From NCBI GenBank assembly GCA_947168045.1, contig CAMVKN010000006.1, forward strand, positions 1 through 64,000: a DNA stretch of 64,000 bases, given 5' to 3'. The notes beneath the pieces were generated by a model. The model was not told the DNA's origin. It saw only the letters and a program-made list of their open reading frames with translations, and ran no database searches. The translations under genes and the position numbers were made by a program. Of this stretch, positions 1 through 15,386 are shown piece by piece. Position 1 is the stretch's first letter; the number at the start of each line of letters is the position of its first letter. The stretch is from an uncultured Prevotellaceae bacterium. Its GTDB lineage: Bacteria > Bacteroidota > Bacteroidia > Bacteroidales > Bacteroidaceae.

Positions 1-54
1 AGCATCGGTCTCCAAAACCGAGGGTCGTGGGTTCGAGTCCTCCTTCCCGTGCTA
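1..54 (+). tRNA. tRNA-Trp (CCA anticodon), 3' portion, truncated by window start
   Basis: Anticodon stem-loop tcggt-CTCCAAA-accga, T arm GGGTTCGAGTCC, acceptor 3' strand ccgtgct; directly upstream of secE. Confidence 0.85.
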
Positions 55-72
55 AGAAAGCGATAAAAAGAA

Positions 73-270
73 ATGAATATTATCAAGAAGTTCGTTAAGT
101 ATTGCCAGACCTGCTATGATGAGTTGGCTCACAAAGTGACCTGGCCTACATACAAGGAGCTGACAGGTAGCGCTATGCTGGTACTGTCGGCATCGTTGAT
201 TATTGCCCTCGTTGTGTGGGTGATGGATTTTATCTTCAAGTCAGTAATGAGCGTGGTTTATCCAGGCTAA
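73..270 (+). CDS. secE: Preprotein translocase subunit SecE
   Basis: Short single-TM protein with KVTWPTYKEL motif, just before nusG. Confidence 0.93.
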   Translation: MNIIKKFVKYCQTCYDELAHKVTWPTYKELTGSAMLVLSASLIIALVVWVMDFIFKSVMSVVYPG

Positions 271-285
271 TGGTGATGAACTAAA

Positions 286-831
286 ATGGCTGAGACAGGA
301 AAGAAGTGGTACGTACTGAAAGCCGTAAGCGGTAAGGAGGCAAAGGTAAAGGAGTACTTGGAGGCATTGATGAGAACGAATCCTACGCTGGCCGACAGCG
401 TGGGAGAAATTCTTTTGCCCACTGAGAAGTATGCCCAGCTCCGTAATGGCAAGCGCGTGGTGAAGGAGAAGTTGTTCCTCCCGGGCTATGTGCTTGTTGA
501 AGCCCGTCTGGACGGTGAGATTGCCCATACCCTGCGCTACATACCCAATGTGCTCGGTTTCCTCGGCGGCATGGATAACCCCAGCCCCGTCAGGCAGGCC
601 GACATCAACCGCATCCTGGGAACGGTGGAGGACACCGCAATCAGAACCGAAGAGATGGAGGTGCCTTACGTCCTCGACGAGGCTGTGAAGGTCATCGACG
701 GCCCGTTCAGCGGTTTCAGCGGCATCATCGAGGAGGTGAATGTCGAGAAGCGCAAGCTGAAGGTGATGGTGAAGATCTTCGGTCGCAAGTCTCCCTTGGA
801 GCTCGGCTTTAATCAGGTAGAGAAAGAATAG
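286..831 (+). CDS. nusG: Transcription termination/antitermination protein NusG
   Basis: KKWYVLKAVSGKE N-terminus and KOW region GPFSGFSGIIEEVN; synteny. Confidence 0.95.
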   Translation: MAETGKKWYVLKAVSGKEAKVKEYLEALMRTNPTLADSVGEILLPTEKYAQLRNGKRVVKEKLFLPGYVLVEARLDGEIAHTLRYIPNVLGFLGGMDNPSPVRQADINRILGTVEDTAIRTEEMEVPYVLDEAVKVIDGPFSGFSGIIEEVNVEKRKLKVMVKIFGRKSPLELGFNQVEKE

Positions 832-926
832 GGCGCAATTTGTTACGGTGCGCTGATTCTAGTATACGGTCTCGGGAGGCTTCCACTCCCAGGCTTATAT
901 GACAATCAAATTAATTATAAACAGAA

Positions 927-1367
927 ATGGCTAAAGAAGTTGCTGGATTAATCAAATTACAGATTAAAGGTGGCGCTGCGAATCCCTCGCCTCCCGTAGG
1001 ACCTGCACTGGGTTCAAAGGGTATCAACATCATGGGATTTTGCAAGGAGTTCAACGCCAGAACCCAGGATAAGGCAGGCAAGATTCTTCCTGTCGTTATT
1101 ACTTACTATGCCGACAAGTCATTCTCCTTCGTCATCAAGACACCTCCCGCAGCTGTCCAGCTGTTAGAGGCTGCCAAGGTGAAGAGTGGTTCTTCAGAGC
1201 CCAACCGTAAGAAGGTGGCCAGCGTGACCTGGGATCAGGTGCGTGCCATCGCCGAGGACAAGCTCCAGGACCTGAACTGCTTCACCGTGGAGTCAGCGAT
1301 GAAGGTGGTTGCCGGAACGGCTCGTAGCATGGGTATCACTGTTCAAGGGGAGTTCCCTGGTAAATAA
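927..1367 (+). CDS. rplK: 50S ribosomal protein L11
   Basis: [37 protein letters not shown]. Confidence 0.97.
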   Translation: MAKEVAGLIKLQIKGGAANPSPPVGPALGSKGINIMGFCKEFNARTQDKAGKILPVVITYYADKSFSFVIKTPPAAVQLLEAAKVKSGSSEPNRKKVASVTWDQVRAIAEDKLQDLNCFTVESAMKVVAGTARSMGITVQGEFPGK

Positions 1368-1391
1368 CAATAACTTCAATTTTTAAAGACA

Positions 1392-2084
1392 ATGAGTAAA
1401 CTGACAAAAAATCAGAAGCTGGTAGCTGATAAGATTGAAGCAGGGAAAGCATACACCTTGAAGGAGGCCGCTGCATTGGTCAAGGAGATTACGACGACCA
1501 AGTTTGAGGCTTCTGTGGATATCGATGTGCGTCTGGGTGTTGACCCGCGTAAGGCCAACCAGATGGTGCGTGGCGTTGTGTCGCTGCCCAATGGTACTGG
1601 CAAGGTAACGCGTGTGCTCGCTCTCTGCACTCCTGATCAGGAGGCTGCCGCCAAGGAGGCCGGTGCCGACTATGTTGGTCTTGACGAGTACATCGAAAAG
1701 ATCAAGGGTGGCTGGACCGACGTGGATGTGATCATCACCATGCCCTCATGCATGGGTAAACTGGGTCCCTTGGGCCGTATCCTCGGTCCCCGTGGACTGA
1801 TGCCTAACCCCAAGAGCGGTACCGTCACTATGGACGTTGCCAAGGCTGTCAAGGAGGTGAAGCAGGGTAAGATTGACTTCAAGGTGGACAAGACGGGTAT
1901 CGTGCATACCTCTATCGGCAAGGTGTCCTTCACCGCTGATCAGATTTTCGAGAACGCCAAGGAGTTCATTGCTACCATCATCAAGCTGAAGCCCGCTGCT
2001 GCAAAGGGTACATACATGAAGAGCATCTTCCTCTCAAGTACGATGAGTATGGGTATCAAGGTAGATCCTAAATCAGTTGAATAA
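1392..2084 (+). CDS. rplA: 50S ribosomal protein L1
   Basis: [26 protein letters not shown] signature. Confidence 0.97.
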   Translation: MSKLTKNQKLVADKIEAGKAYTLKEAAALVKEITTTKFEASVDIDVRLGVDPRKANQMVRGVVSLPNGTGKVTRVLALCTPDQEAAAKEAGADYVGLDEYIEKIKGGWTDVDVIITMPSCMGKLGPLGRILGPRGLMPNPKSGTVTMDVAKAVKEVKQGKIDFKVDKTGIVHTSIGKVSFTADQIFENAKEFIATIIKLKPAAAKGTYMKSIFLSSTMSMGIKVDPKSVE

Positions 2085-2104
2085 CTCGTAAAAAGATTAG
2101 ACAA

Positions 2105-2626
2105 ATGAAAAAGGAATTAAAAGATACTATCATCGTAGAGTTGGGTGAGAAGCTCAAGGAGTATCCTCATTTCTATCTGGTCGACCTGACCGGACTGGAT
2201 GCTGAGAAGACAAGCGAGCTGCGCCGCAACTGCTTCAAGAACGAGATTCAGCTGCTCGTGGTGAAGAACAAGCTGCTGCACAAGGCCTTCGAGAAGGCCG
2301 AGCTGGACTACAGTGCTCTGTATGACTGCCTGAAGGGCAACACCGCGCTGATGTTCACCAATGTGGCCAATGCTCCCGCCAAGCTGCTGAAGGACTATAA
2401 GACTAAGAAAGAGGAAATTCCCGCCCTCAAGGGTGCATTTGCCGAAGAGAGCTTCTTCGTGGGTGCCGACAAGCTCGACGAGCTGGTGGCCATCAAGAGC
2501 AAGAACGAACTTATCGCCGACGTCGTGGCTCTGCTGCAGTCGCCGATCAAGAACGTTATCTCGGGCCTCAATGCCGGTGGTAAGATCCACGGTCTGCTGG
2601 ACGCTATCGCTGAGCGTAACAAATAA
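2105..2626 (+). CDS. rplJ: 50S ribosomal protein L10
   Basis: L10-like sequence and synteny between rplA and rplL. Confidence 0.94.
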   Translation: MKKELKDTIIVELGEKLKEYPHFYLVDLTGLDAEKTSELRRNCFKNEIQLLVVKNKLLHKAFEKAELDYSALYDCLKGNTALMFTNVANAPAKLLKDYKTKKEEIPALKGAFAEESFFVGADKLDELVAIKSKNELIADVVALLQSPIKNVISGLNAGGKIHGLLDAIAERNK

Positions 2627-2681
2627 CAAGCGACACATTAATCAACGTTATCATTAAAACAATTAAAACATTTAAATAAAA

Positions 2682-3062
2682 ATGGCAGATATTAAAGCTA
2701 TTGCTGAGCAGTTGGTGAATCTGACTGTGAAGGAAGTGAACGAGTTGGCAACGATCCTGAAGGACGAGTATGGAATTGAGCCCGCTGCTGCAGCTGTTGC
2801 AGTGGCTGCTGGCCCCGCTGCTGGCGGTGCTGCTGAGGCTGCTGAGGAGAAGACCTCTTTCGACGTGGTGCTGAAGTCGGCTGGCGCAGCTAAGCTGCAG
2901 GTCGTGAAGGCCGTGAAGGAAGCTTGTGGTCTGGGCCTGAAGGAGGCTAAGGACCTGGTCGACGGTGCTCCCGCTACCATCAAGGAGGGCCTGTCGAAGG
3001 ACGAGGCTGAGAACCTGAAGAAGACCATCGAGGCCGCTGGTGCCGAGGTTGAGCTGAAGTAA
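2682..3062 (+). CDS. rplL: 50S ribosomal protein L7/L12
   Basis: Ala-rich hinge and [23 protein letters not shown]-terminal domain. Confidence 0.97.
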   Translation: MADIKAIAEQLVNLTVKEVNELATILKDEYGIEPAAAAVAVAAGPAAGGAAEAAEEKTSFDVVLKSAGAAKLQVVKAVKEACGLGLKEAKDLVDGAPATIKEGLSKDEAENLKKTIEAAGAEVELK

Positions 3063-3085
3063 TTCAGGACACTGCTATATCATTT

Positions 3086-3122
3086 GGTTAGGGACTTCCC
3101 AGTCGGTGGTCCCTAACCTTTT
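3086..3122 (+). terminator. Intrinsic terminator / attenuator between rplL and rpoB
   Basis: GGTTAGGGA (3086) pairs with TCCCTAACC (3110-3118) followed by TTTT. Confidence 0.6.
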
Positions 3123-3245
3123 CTTGTCTCTTCAGGAGAGTCCTCTTTAGACCCTTGCAGGAGTGTTTCTCTTTTCCTGCATGACGACTTGCCCCACATC
3201 TCCTGTTAGTTGAGCGAATGCGAAACTTGAAAACATTAATTATAT

Positions 3246-6200
3246 ATGGCATCAAAAGTAATAGACAACAGAGTAAACTTTGGCACGGTGAAGAACCCCA
3301 TGCCACTGCCTGACTTCCTCGACGTGCAGCTTAAGTCCTTCCAGGATTTCCTGCAGTTAGACACGCCGCCTGAGGAACGCAAGAACGACGGACTGTATAA
3401 GGTGTTCGCAGAGAACTTCCCTATCACCGACACGCGTAATAACTTCGTCCTTGAGTTCCTGGATTACTATATCGACCCGCCACGCTACACCATTGAAGAG
3501 TGTCTGGAGCGCGGACTGACCTATAGCGTACCCTTGAAGGCCAAGCTGAAGCTCTACTGTACGGACCCCGACCACGAGGACTTTGGGACCGTCATTCAGG
3601 ATGTGTTCCTGGGTCCCATCCCCTATATGACCAGCAACGGCACCTTCGTCATCAACGGTGCCGAGCGTGTCGTCGTCTCGCAGTTGCACCGTTCACCCGG
3701 TGTGTTCTTCGGCCAGAGTGTGCATGCCAATGGCACGCTGCTCTATTCGGCCCGCATCATCCCGTTCAAGGGTTCGTGGATTGAGTTTGCCACCGACATC
3801 AACAACGTGATGTATGCCTATATCGACCGTAAGAAGAAGTTGCCTGTTACTACGCTGCTGCGTGCCATAGGTTTCGAGAACGATAAGGACATCCTCTCCA
3901 TCTTCGACCTGGCCGAGGAGGTGAAGGTCAACAAGGCCTCGCTGAAGAAGGTGCTCGGCTCCAAGCTGGCTGCCCGTGTGCTGAAGAGCTGGAACGAGGA
4001 CTTCGTCGATGAGGATACCGGCGAGGTGGTCTCCATCGAGCGCAATGAGGTCATCATGGAGCGTGAGACAGAGATTACCGAAGAGAACATGCTCGACATC
4101 CTGGAGAGCGGTGCACAGACCATTCTCGTCCACAAGGACGAGGCCGTGGCTCAGGACTACAGCATCATCTTCAATACACTGGCCAAGGACCCCTCGAACT
4201 CAGAGAAGGAGGCCGTGCTCTACATCTACCGTCAGCTGCGTAACGCCGACCCTGCCGACGATGCCTCGGCACGTGAGGTCATCCAGAACCTGTTCTTCAG
4301 CGACAAGCGCTATGACCTGGGCGATGTGGGCCGTTACCGCATCAACAAGAAGCTGGGCTTAGAAACCAGCATGGAGACGCGCGTGCTGACCAAGGAGGAC
4401 ATCATTGAGATTATCAAGTATCTCATTCAACTCATCAATTCGAAGGCCGCCGTCGATGACATCGACCATCTGTCAAACCGTCGTGTGCGTACCGTCGGCG
4501 AGCAGCTCAGCAACCAGTTCTCTATCGGCCTGGCACGCATGAGCCGCACCATCCGCGAGCGCATGAATGTCCGTGACAATGAGGTGTTCACGCCTACCGA
4601 CCTGATCAATGCCAAGACCATCTCGGGCGTCATCAACTCGTTCTTCGGCACCAACCCGCTGAGCCAGTTCATGGACCAGACCAACCCGCTGGCTGAGGTG
4701 ACTCACAAGCGTCGTCTCTCGGCTCTGGGTCCTGGCGGTCTGAGCCGTGAGCGTGCCGGCTTCGAGGTGCGTGACGTGCACTATACCCACTATGGCCGCC
4801 TCTGCCCCATTGAGAGCCCTGAGGGACCGAACATCGGTCTTATCTCCTCGCTTTGCGTCTATGCCAAGATCAACGAGCTGGGCTTCATCCAGACACCTTA
4901 CCGCAAGGTGGAGAATGGCGTGGCCAACCTGAACAACGACGAGATTGTCTACCTCACGGCTGAGGACGAGGCCAACTACATCATCGGCCAGGGCAATGCT
5001 CCGCTGAACGACGACGGTACCTTCATCCGCGACGTGGTGAAGTGTCGTCAGGATGCCGACTTCCCCGTGGTGCCGCCTTCAGAGGTGAACCTCATGGATG
5101 TGTCGCCGCAGCAGATTGCCTCTATCGCCGCATCGCTTATCCCCTTCCTGGAGCATGACGACGCCCACCGCGCACTGATGGGCTCTAACATGATGCGCCA
5201 GGCCGTGCCCCTGCTTCATAACGAGGCTCCCATCGTGGGCACAGGCATTGAGAAGCAGGTGTGCGAGGACAGCCGCACGATGATTACTGCCGAGGGCGAT
5301 GGCGTCATCGAGTATGTCGATGCCACCACCATCCGCATCCTCTACGACCGCACTGAGGATGAGGAGTTCGTCAGCTTCGAGCCGGCTCTGAAAGAATATC
5401 GTATACCTAAGTTCCGTCGTACCAACCAGAACATGACCATCGACCTGCGTCCCATCTGCGACAAGGGCCAGCGTGTGAAGAAGGGCGACATCCTGACCGA
5501 GGGCTACGCCACTGAGAATGGTGAGCTGGCTCTGGGCCGTAACCTCCTGGTGGCTTACATGCCTTGGAAGGGTTACAACTATGAGGATGCCATCGTGCTC
5601 AATGAGCGCATCGTGCGTGAGGACATCCTCACCTCAGTCCATGTGGATGAGTATTCGCTGGACGTGCGCGAGACGAAGCGTGGTGTCGAGGAGTTCACCT
5701 CTGACATCCCCAACGTCTCTGAGGAGGCCACCAAGGACCTCGACGAGAACGGTGTCATCCGTGTCGGCGCTCGTGTGGAGCCCGGCGACATCCTCATCGG
5801 CAAGATCTCGCCGAAGGGTGAGAGCGACCCCTCGCCTGAGGAGAAGCTGCTGCGTGCCATCTTCGGCGACAAGGCTGGCGATGTGAAGGACTCATCGCTG
5901 AAGGCCAACCCGTCGCTTACTGGCGTCATCATTGACAAGAAGCTCTTCGCCCACGCCATCAAGACGCGCCAGACGAAGCAGCAGGACAAGATTACGCTGG
6001 CCAAGATTGACGAGGAATACGAGGCAAAGGTCAACGACCTGAAGGACATCCTGATTGACAAGCTGGCCGAGCTGACCAAGGGTAAGACGTCGCAGGGCGT
6101 GAAGGACTACACTGGCGCTGAGGTCATCAGCAAGGGTGCCAAGTTCACCCAGACCGTGCTGCGCAACCTTGAGTACGGCGACGTGCAGACCAACAAGTGG

Positions 6201-7058
6201 ACCAACGATGACCACAAGAACGAGCTCATCGCCAAGCTCATCATCAACTTCATGAAGAAGTATAAGCTGCTCGATGCCGAGATGAAGCGCCGCAAGTTCG
6301 CCATCAGCATGGGCGACGAGCTGCCCTCGGGCATCCTGCAGATGGCCAAGGTCTATGTGGCCAAGAAGCGTAAGATTGGCGTGGGCGACAAGCTCGCCGG
6401 TCGTCATGGCAACAAGGGCATCGTGTCGAAGGTGGTGCGCCAGGAGGACATGCCGTTCCTTGAGGACGGTCGTCCCGTCGACCTGGTGCTGAACCCGCTG
6501 GGCGTGCCTTCGCGTATGAACCTGGGTCAGATCTTTGAGGCCATCCTCGGTGCTGCCGGCAAGCGCATGGGTGTGAAGTTTGCCACGCCTATCTTCGACG
6601 GTGCCAAGCTTGACGACCTTGCTGAATGGACTGACAAGGCAGGTCTGCCACGCCTTTGCTCCACCTATCTCTATGATGGCGAGACGGGCGAGAAGTTCGA
6701 CCAGCCGGCCACCGTGGGCATCACCTACTTCCTCAAGCTGGGCCACATGGTCGAGGACAAGATGCACGCCCGTTCCATCGGTCCTTACAGTCTCATCACT
6801 CAGCAGCCGCTCGGCGGTAAGGCACAGTTTGGCGGACAGCGCTTTGGTGAGATGGAGGTCTGGGCACTGGAGGCTTTCGGTGCCAGCCATGTGCTGCAAG
6901 AGATTCTTACTATCAAGTCTGATGATACCGTGGGCCGTTCCAAGGCTTACGAGGCTATCGTCAAGGGTGAGCCGATGCCCACACCGGGTATTCCCGAATC
7001 GCTCAATGTGCTGCTGCACGAGCTGCGCGGTCTCGGTCTGAGCGTCACCCTCGACTAA
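3246..7058 (+). CDS. rpoB: DNA-directed RNA polymerase subunit beta
   Basis: [25 protein letters not shown] and full-length colinear RpoB. Confidence 0.98.
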   Translation: MASKVIDNRVNFGTVKNPMPLPDFLDVQLKSFQDFLQLDTPPEERKNDGLYKVFAENFPITDTRNNFVLEFLDYYIDPPRYTIEECLERGLTYSVPLKAKLKLYCTDPDHEDFGTVIQDVFLGPIPYMTSNGTFVINGAERVVVSQLHRSPGVFFGQSVHANGTLLYSARIIPFKGSWIEFATDINNVMYAYIDRKKKLPVTTLLRAIGFENDKDILSIFDLAEEVKVNKASLKKVLGSKLAARVLKSWNEDFVDEDTGEVVSIERNEVIMERETEITEENMLDILESGAQTILVHKDEAVAQDYSIIFNTLAKDPSNSEKEAVLYIYRQLRNADPADDASAREVIQNLFFSDKRYDLGDVGRYRINKKLGLETSMETRVLTKEDIIEIIKYLIQLINSKAAVDDIDHLSNRRVRTVGEQLSNQFSIGLARMSRTIRERMNVRDNEVFTPTDLINAKTISGVINSFFGTNPLSQFMDQTNPLAEVTHKRRLSALGPGGLSRERAGFEVRDVHYTHYGRLCPIESPEGPNIGLISSLCVYAKINELGFIQTPYRKVENGVANLNNDEIVYLTAEDEANYIIGQGNAPLNDDGTFIRDVVKCRQDADFPVVPPSEVNLMDVSPQQIASIAASLIPFLEHDDAHRALMGSNMMRQAVPLLHNEAPIVGTGIEKQVCEDSRTMITAEGDGVIEYVDATTIRILYDRTEDEEFVSFEPALKEYRIPKFRRTNQNMTIDLRPICDKGQRVKKGDILTEGYATENGELALGRNLLVAYMPWKGYNYEDAIVLNERIVREDILTSVHVDEYSLDVRETKRGVEEFTSDIPNVSEEATKDLDENGVIRVGARVEPGDILIGKISPKGESDPSPEEKLLRAIFGDKAGDVKDSSLKANPSLTGVIIDKKLFAHAIKTRQTKQQDKITLAKIDEEYEAKVNDLKDILIDKLAELTKGKTSQGVKDYTGAEVISKGAKFTQTVLRNLEYGDVQTNKWTNDDHKNELIAKLIINFMKKYKLLDAEMKRRKFAISMGDELPSGILQMAKVYVAKKRKIGVGDKLAGRHGNKGIVSKVVRQEDMPFLEDGRPVDLVLNPLGVPSRMNLGQIFEAILGAAGKRMGVKFATPIFDGAKLDDLAEWTDKAGLPRLCSTYLYDGETGEKFDQPATVGITYFLKLGHMVEDKMHARSIGPYSLITQQPLGGKAQFGGQRFGEMEVWALEAFGASHVLQEILTIKSDDTVGRSKAYEAIVKGEPMPTPGIPESLNVLLHELRGLGLSVTLD

Positions 7059-7109
7059 TCGAAGTGAAAAGCGAAGAGTGAAAAGTGAGGAATCTGCTGT
7101 CGCTCTTCC

Positions 7110-7142
7110 ATCGTAAATCGTAAATTCGTAAATCGTAAATTG
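7110..7142 (+). repeat. Short tandem array (ATCGTAA heptamer variants) between rpoB and rpoC
   Basis: atcgtaa|atcgtaa|attcgtaa|atcgtaa|att read directly. Confidence 0.75.
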
Positions 7143-7146
7143 AAAT

Positions 7147-11475
<4,329 letters not shown>

Positions 11476-11568
11476 CCGATTTTCATGAATCACCGTCTGT
11501 CTCTGACAGACATTACATCTTTGAAGGAGTTGCACTGAAATGCGGTAACAGCGCTGCGCACTCTTTCG

Positions 11569-11625
11569 AATACAAAGAAAAACCAGAAAGGCAAACCGTT
11601 GCTCTTTCTGGTTTTTCTTTGTATT
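11569..11625. terminator. Long bidirectional intrinsic terminator after rpoC
   Basis: 22-bp perfect stem AATACAAAGAAAAACCAGAAAG / CTTTCTGGTTTTTCTTTGTATT. Confidence 0.85.
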
Positions 11626-11653
11626 ATGTGTTAGTGCGTAACAGCCTAATTAA

Positions 11654-11845
11654 TTAGTCCAAGATACTACCGTTACCGGTAGTGTCATCGGTCTCGTCGT
11701 CCCAGTCGTTGGATCTCCGAGCACCGCCCTCGCCGTCCCACCAAGGAACATTCCTTGTGGGGTCGCCGCTTCTGGTCAGCAGTATGCACTTGTGTCGCAG
11801 CTCGACTACTCTCATTGAAGGTTTCTCGTAAGCTCTCTTTTTCAT
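11654..11845 (-). CDS. Small KxYxxP...WDD peptide (likely start at MKKRAYEKP)
   Basis: MKKRAYEKPSMRVVEL...RRSNDWDDETDD; shares N- and C-terminal motifs with the peptides at 39819-39977 and 59264-59443; immediately downstream of a large secreted-protein gene. Confidence 0.6.
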   Translation of the reverse strand: MKKRAYEKPSMRVVELRHKCILLTRSGDPTRNVPWWDGEGGARRSNDWDDETDDTTGNGSILD

Positions 11846-11863
11846 TGCTGTGTCCTCCATTCG

Positions 11864-14806
11864 TTATTTGATTACAATTCTTTTTCCGTTGTTAATATAG
11901 ATACCCTTGGTGCTGGGCTTGCCATTCAGGCGCACACCGTCGAGCGTGTACCAGCCGTCGAACGAGAGTTCGCCCGTCTTGGTGTCAATTTCTCCGATAG
12001 CGGTCAGGTCACTATTGCGACTGACGAGGCGCACGGTGATGCTCTGGGGCAGGTCGTCGGTGGCGGCTGCGCGGGTCAAACCGCGAGCCGGGGCCGGGGC
12101 CTCCGTGCCGACATACGACAGATAACAGCGCATGGGCTTGATGAAGGCACCTGTAGTGAAGCGGACGAACTGCCCAGCCTCAACGGTTGCCGCGCCGCCA
12201 GCCTCGGTGCCACTTTGGGCTGCAAAGCCGTAGTCATTGCTTGCAACTGCCCAACTCTTCCCTTTATACGTGCCGTGGAAATTCCAGGCTACATCCGTCG
12301 TGGCGCCGCCATAGAGACCATCGTTAGCCGTCGTGGGCTGCAGCGTCACGACTCCGCCCGTCATGTTCACGATGTTCGGGAACGTCATCGTCGTCGCGTC
12401 ATCCGGCATGAACAGATACGGCGTGTTGGCCGTCAGCGTGGTCTCAGCCGTATTGCCCGGCTCCTGCATCGTGCAGACCCACTTGTGCAAGCCTTCGTCG
12501 TACACCACTTCCTTGAAGCCGTAGAACTTGCCGCCCTCGTTGTCGTTGCAGATATAGTTGAACGGCAGTATCACCGTCGCGGCCTGTGCTGTGTTGAACG
12601 GGCGGTTGTAGGTCACGCTCTTGATATTGCCTACCTCCTCCGTGATGTTCACGCCCACGACGTTGACGCCTGTTCCCTGATTGTTTGTGCCGTTGATGGT
12701 CACGTCGGCCCTCTCATTCCACTCATTGAAGCGATATTCCACCACTGCGTCGCCGTACTTCGGCGTGTAGTAGTTGCCGTCGTAGAGGAAGCCGTTCTTG
12801 TAGCCATCCACCATTCCGTGGTCGGTCATCGCATTGCCGAGGTTGGCGGGCGCGACGGTCGCCGTGGCTGCGGGGCGTCCCTGCCTGTTGCCGAGGATGC
12901 TGGTATAGTAGCAGTTTGTCATGTTGTAGGTCGGGTCACTGTTTGGATAGACGAACGTGAAGCAGTTGCCGCCCAGCGCGTATTTGCCCGTGCCGTATGC
13001 AGCGGGGGCGAAGAGGCAGTCGGTGAACGTGACGGTCAGATTACTTCCAAAGAGGTTTCCTATGAAGCCGCTGCAGTAGGTGGTCGCGTAGGCCTCGCTG
13101 GGGTTGTATATCAGTCCGTCATAGACGCAGCCCGTGACGGTGCAGGCGACGTTTGAGCCATACCAAAATGCGATGATACCGCCATGAAAGCCAACGCCGC
13201 TGACTGTGGTGCTGATTTCGGTGCTCACGCGGCAGTTATTGATGGTGATATTGCCCTCGGAATGGCCCACCAGACCGCCCAAGCGCTCATAGGTGCCGCC
13301 CGTGATGGTGCCGCCGACGTGGAGGTTGCTGATGGTGGCGCCATTGATGTAGTGGAACGGGGCGCAGAAGTCCTCGGCGGCAGTTCGGTTAAAGGTCAGC
13401 GTATTGCCCTGTCCGTCGAACGTACCCTTGAACGGGTGACCGCTCTTGCCTGCCATCTCCGATGAACTGACATTTCCAGCGAGTTTCACAACCTTGCCGC
13501 TGAAGCCGTCGGGAGCCAAGTCGTAGTTTGTGGCAAAGCAGAACCAGCCCCAGCCGTTGGCGGTCTTGATGGTGTACTCGTTTTCGCCAGTCTCTGCGAA
13601 GTCGTCCTCGCTGATAGAGAACGTTGCACCAATGTTGACTTCCTCAGCGGGCATGGTGAACGTGTATGTGTTGCTGCCGTTGTCGGTAATACCGCTGCCG
13701 ATGCTGTAGTTTGTCGTTGAGCCCGTCACGGTCAACGACTCTAACGTTTCACCGAACTTCGGCGTGAAGGTGATGGTAACCGTCTGTCCTTCGCCAGCCA
13801 TAGTTGTGCTTGCGTAATCATCGGTGCTGATATTGAACTGCGGATAGATGTTGTTAATGTCACTATAGGCCACTACGTGGAAACTCTGCGTCAGTGTGTA
13901 GTTCGTGCTGCCGATGGTGACAATGAGCCTCGCGGTGTAGTCGCCGACAGCATTTGGTGCATCTGAAGTGTAGTTGGTGCCGTCGGTCGTATAGCGGATG
14001 CCGTCGGTCGTGCCGTTGAGTCCCGTCTGCGTGTTGAATGCTGGCAGGTTGTGCGAGGCAGAGTAATACGTGCCGGGGCGATAGAAAGATTCAGTGGGCG
14101 GCGTGAGCGTCAGCGTGGCCGTATAGCCTGCATCGGCGAGCGAGCACGTTAGTCCGTCGCTGTGTCCGCAGGTGGCGGTCAGCGTGTTCCCTACGGCGTT
14201 GAATGTGAAGTCGTGCGAGTGCGTCGGCTCCACGTTGGGGATGTAGGTGATTATCATCTCGCATCCGGCGCTCTTGTCGATGAAGAATTTGGCATCGACA
14301 CCTAATCTCATGGTGAGGTTGCCGGCAATGCCTGCTGCATCTGTGCTGATAAAGGTGAAACTGGTGCTCTCGCCGCTGGCTCCAACCCCCGTCAGTGCGT
14401 CGTCGGTGCCGTTGTACTTCATGCCGTCGATTGACATGGAGAAAGTACTGCCTCCCTGCTGATTACTACGACCTGCCTTGGTGAACTCCACCTTCGTCAC
14501 CTTGCCATCGACATAGGGAGAAATGAAGAGTTGCACTTCATTCCCTTGGCCAGAAACAGCGGACGTTACGTTCTGTATCTCGAAAGCAGGATTGCTGTTA
14601 AGATAGACGTCCATCATTGTGCCGTTCACGGTTAGAATGGTCTTCTGCGTGTTGTCGTCAGGGTCGGTTGCCTTGATGCTCAAGTAGTCCGAAGTTAATG
14701 AGGCCGTGCTGAACGAGAATGTCTTCGTCAGTTCGACCGCTCCCACCGACTGCGCCGCCACGAGCCAGAAGGCGAGGGTGAGGATGAGATGGAATGATAG
14801 TTTCAT
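11864..14806 (-). CDS. Large secreted/surface protein with Gly-Tyr-Ile C-terminal tail; likely start at MKLSFHLILTLAFWLVAAQSVGA (ORF extends to 14929)
   Basis: Signal peptide after the longest-ORF start; C-terminus DGWYTLDGVRLNGKPSTKGIYINNGKRIVIK, resembling type-A C-terminal tails of T9SS cargo. Confidence 0.7.
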   Translation of the reverse strand: MKLSFHLILTLAFWLVAAQSVGAVELTKTFSFSTASLTSDYLSIKATDPDDNTQKTILTVNGTMMDVYLNSNPAFEIQNVTSAVSGQGNEVQLFISPYVDGKVTKVEFTKAGRSNQQGGSTFSMSIDGMKYNGTDDALTGVGASGESTSFTFISTDAAGIAGNLTMRLGVDAKFFIDKSAGCEMIITYIPNVEPTHSHDFTFNAVGNTLTATCGHSDGLTCSLADAGYTATLTLTPPTESFYRPGTYYSASHNLPAFNTQTGLNGTTDGIRYTTDGTNYTSDAPNAVGDYTARLIVTIGSTNYTLTQSFHVVAYSDINNIYPQFNISTDDYASTTMAGEGQTVTITFTPKFGETLESLTVTGSTTNYSIGSGITDNGSNTYTFTMPAEEVNIGATFSISEDDFAETGENEYTIKTANGWGWFCFATNYDLAPDGFSGKVVKLAGNVSSSEMAGKSGHPFKGTFDGQGNTLTFNRTAAEDFCAPFHYINGATISNLHVGGTITGGTYERLGGLVGHSEGNITINNCRVSTEISTTVSGVGFHGGIIAFWYGSNVACTVTGCVYDGLIYNPSEAYATTYCSGFIGNLFGSNLTVTFTDCLFAPAAYGTGKYALGGNCFTFVYPNSDPTYNMTNCYYTSILGNRQGRPAATATVAPANLGNAMTDHGMVDGYKNGFLYDGNYYTPKYGDAVVEYRFNEWNERADVTINGTNNQGTGVNVVGVNITEEVGNIKSVTYNRPFNTAQAATVILPFNYICNDNEGGKFYGFKEVVYDEGLHKWVCTMQEPGNTAETTLTANTPYLFMPDDATTMTFPNIVNMTGGVVTLQPTTANDGLYGGATTDVAWNFHGTYKGKSWAVASNDYGFAAQSGTEAGGAATVEAGQFVRFTTGAFIKPMRCYLSYVGTEAPAPARGLTRAAATDDLPQSITVRLVSRNSDLTAIGEIDTKTGELSFDGWYTLDGVRLNGKPSTKGIYINNGKRIVIK

Positions 14807-14860
14807 GTGTTTGAGCGTTGCCCGAACATTGCTTTCCCCTTCGGCCAGCGACCGTTGGTT

Positions 14861-14902
14861 CTCACACTCGGCAAAGCTCATGCGAGCATGGCTCTGCTCT
14901 CG
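14861..14902 (-). repeat. CGAGAGCAGAGC... leader element, copy A
   Basis: cgagagcagagccatgctcgcatgagctttgccgagtgtgag (minus) resembles plus-strand 57084-57122. Confidence 0.5.
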
Positions 14903-15019
14903 TTTAATTGAATGTTTCATACTCCTCATTTTGTTTCTTTTTAATTGTTCTTGTATTATGGCTACTTTATAATTCTCTCATCAAAGTCTGGTTGGGGGAA
15001 GCACTGTCAGTATGGGCAT

Positions 15020-15202
15020 AAAGAAAGCGCAGGCCCCGTCCATATTCTCCGACAGGCCCGCGACGGCCTCTATACATCTATGGTTGGAGACTGCGCTAAG
15101 GTGCGCAGTTCCAATGATGTATAGGTTGTGCTCGTAAAAACTCGTTAGAGGTCGCGGTTCGTCGGAGAAATTGAGCAATAAAAAGTCGTGTTCAAGAAAC
15201 AC
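15020..15202 (-). ncRNA. Structured leader RNA, copy 2, with terminator/antiterminator architecture
   Basis: P1 CTCCGAC..CGCGAC / GTCGCG..GTCGGAG, P2 TATACATC/GATGTATA, P3 CTGCGC/GCGCAG, terminator CGCGGGCC/GGCCTGCG + CTTTCTTT; promoter-like TATCTTTG upstream; same layout as 37418-37619. Confidence 0.7.
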
Positions 15203-15207
15203 TGGTG

Positions 15208-15215
15208 CAAAGATA
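15208..15215 (-). promoter_or_regulatory. Bacteroidetes -7 element TATCTTTG for the leader RNA / 11864-14806 gene
   Basis: TAnnTTTG motif on minus strand. Confidence 0.5.
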
Positions 15216-15386
15216 CGAACTTTCCATGAAAAGCGGTCACGGAAGATGCTTTTTAACACAAAAAAAGCCTGGTTTGAGGTGGCATTCCCGACAACCGCCG
15301 TACTGTCCTGACAATTTGTGGGGACGATAGCTTATGGGGAGCTTGTTTGTTTCACACAGATTTGTGTGACTTCGGATTCTTCGGAA

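Noticed and set aside
831-926. Regulatory leader between nusG and rplK
   Set aside because: Weak hairpins only; possible ribosomal autoregulation but no recognisable motif
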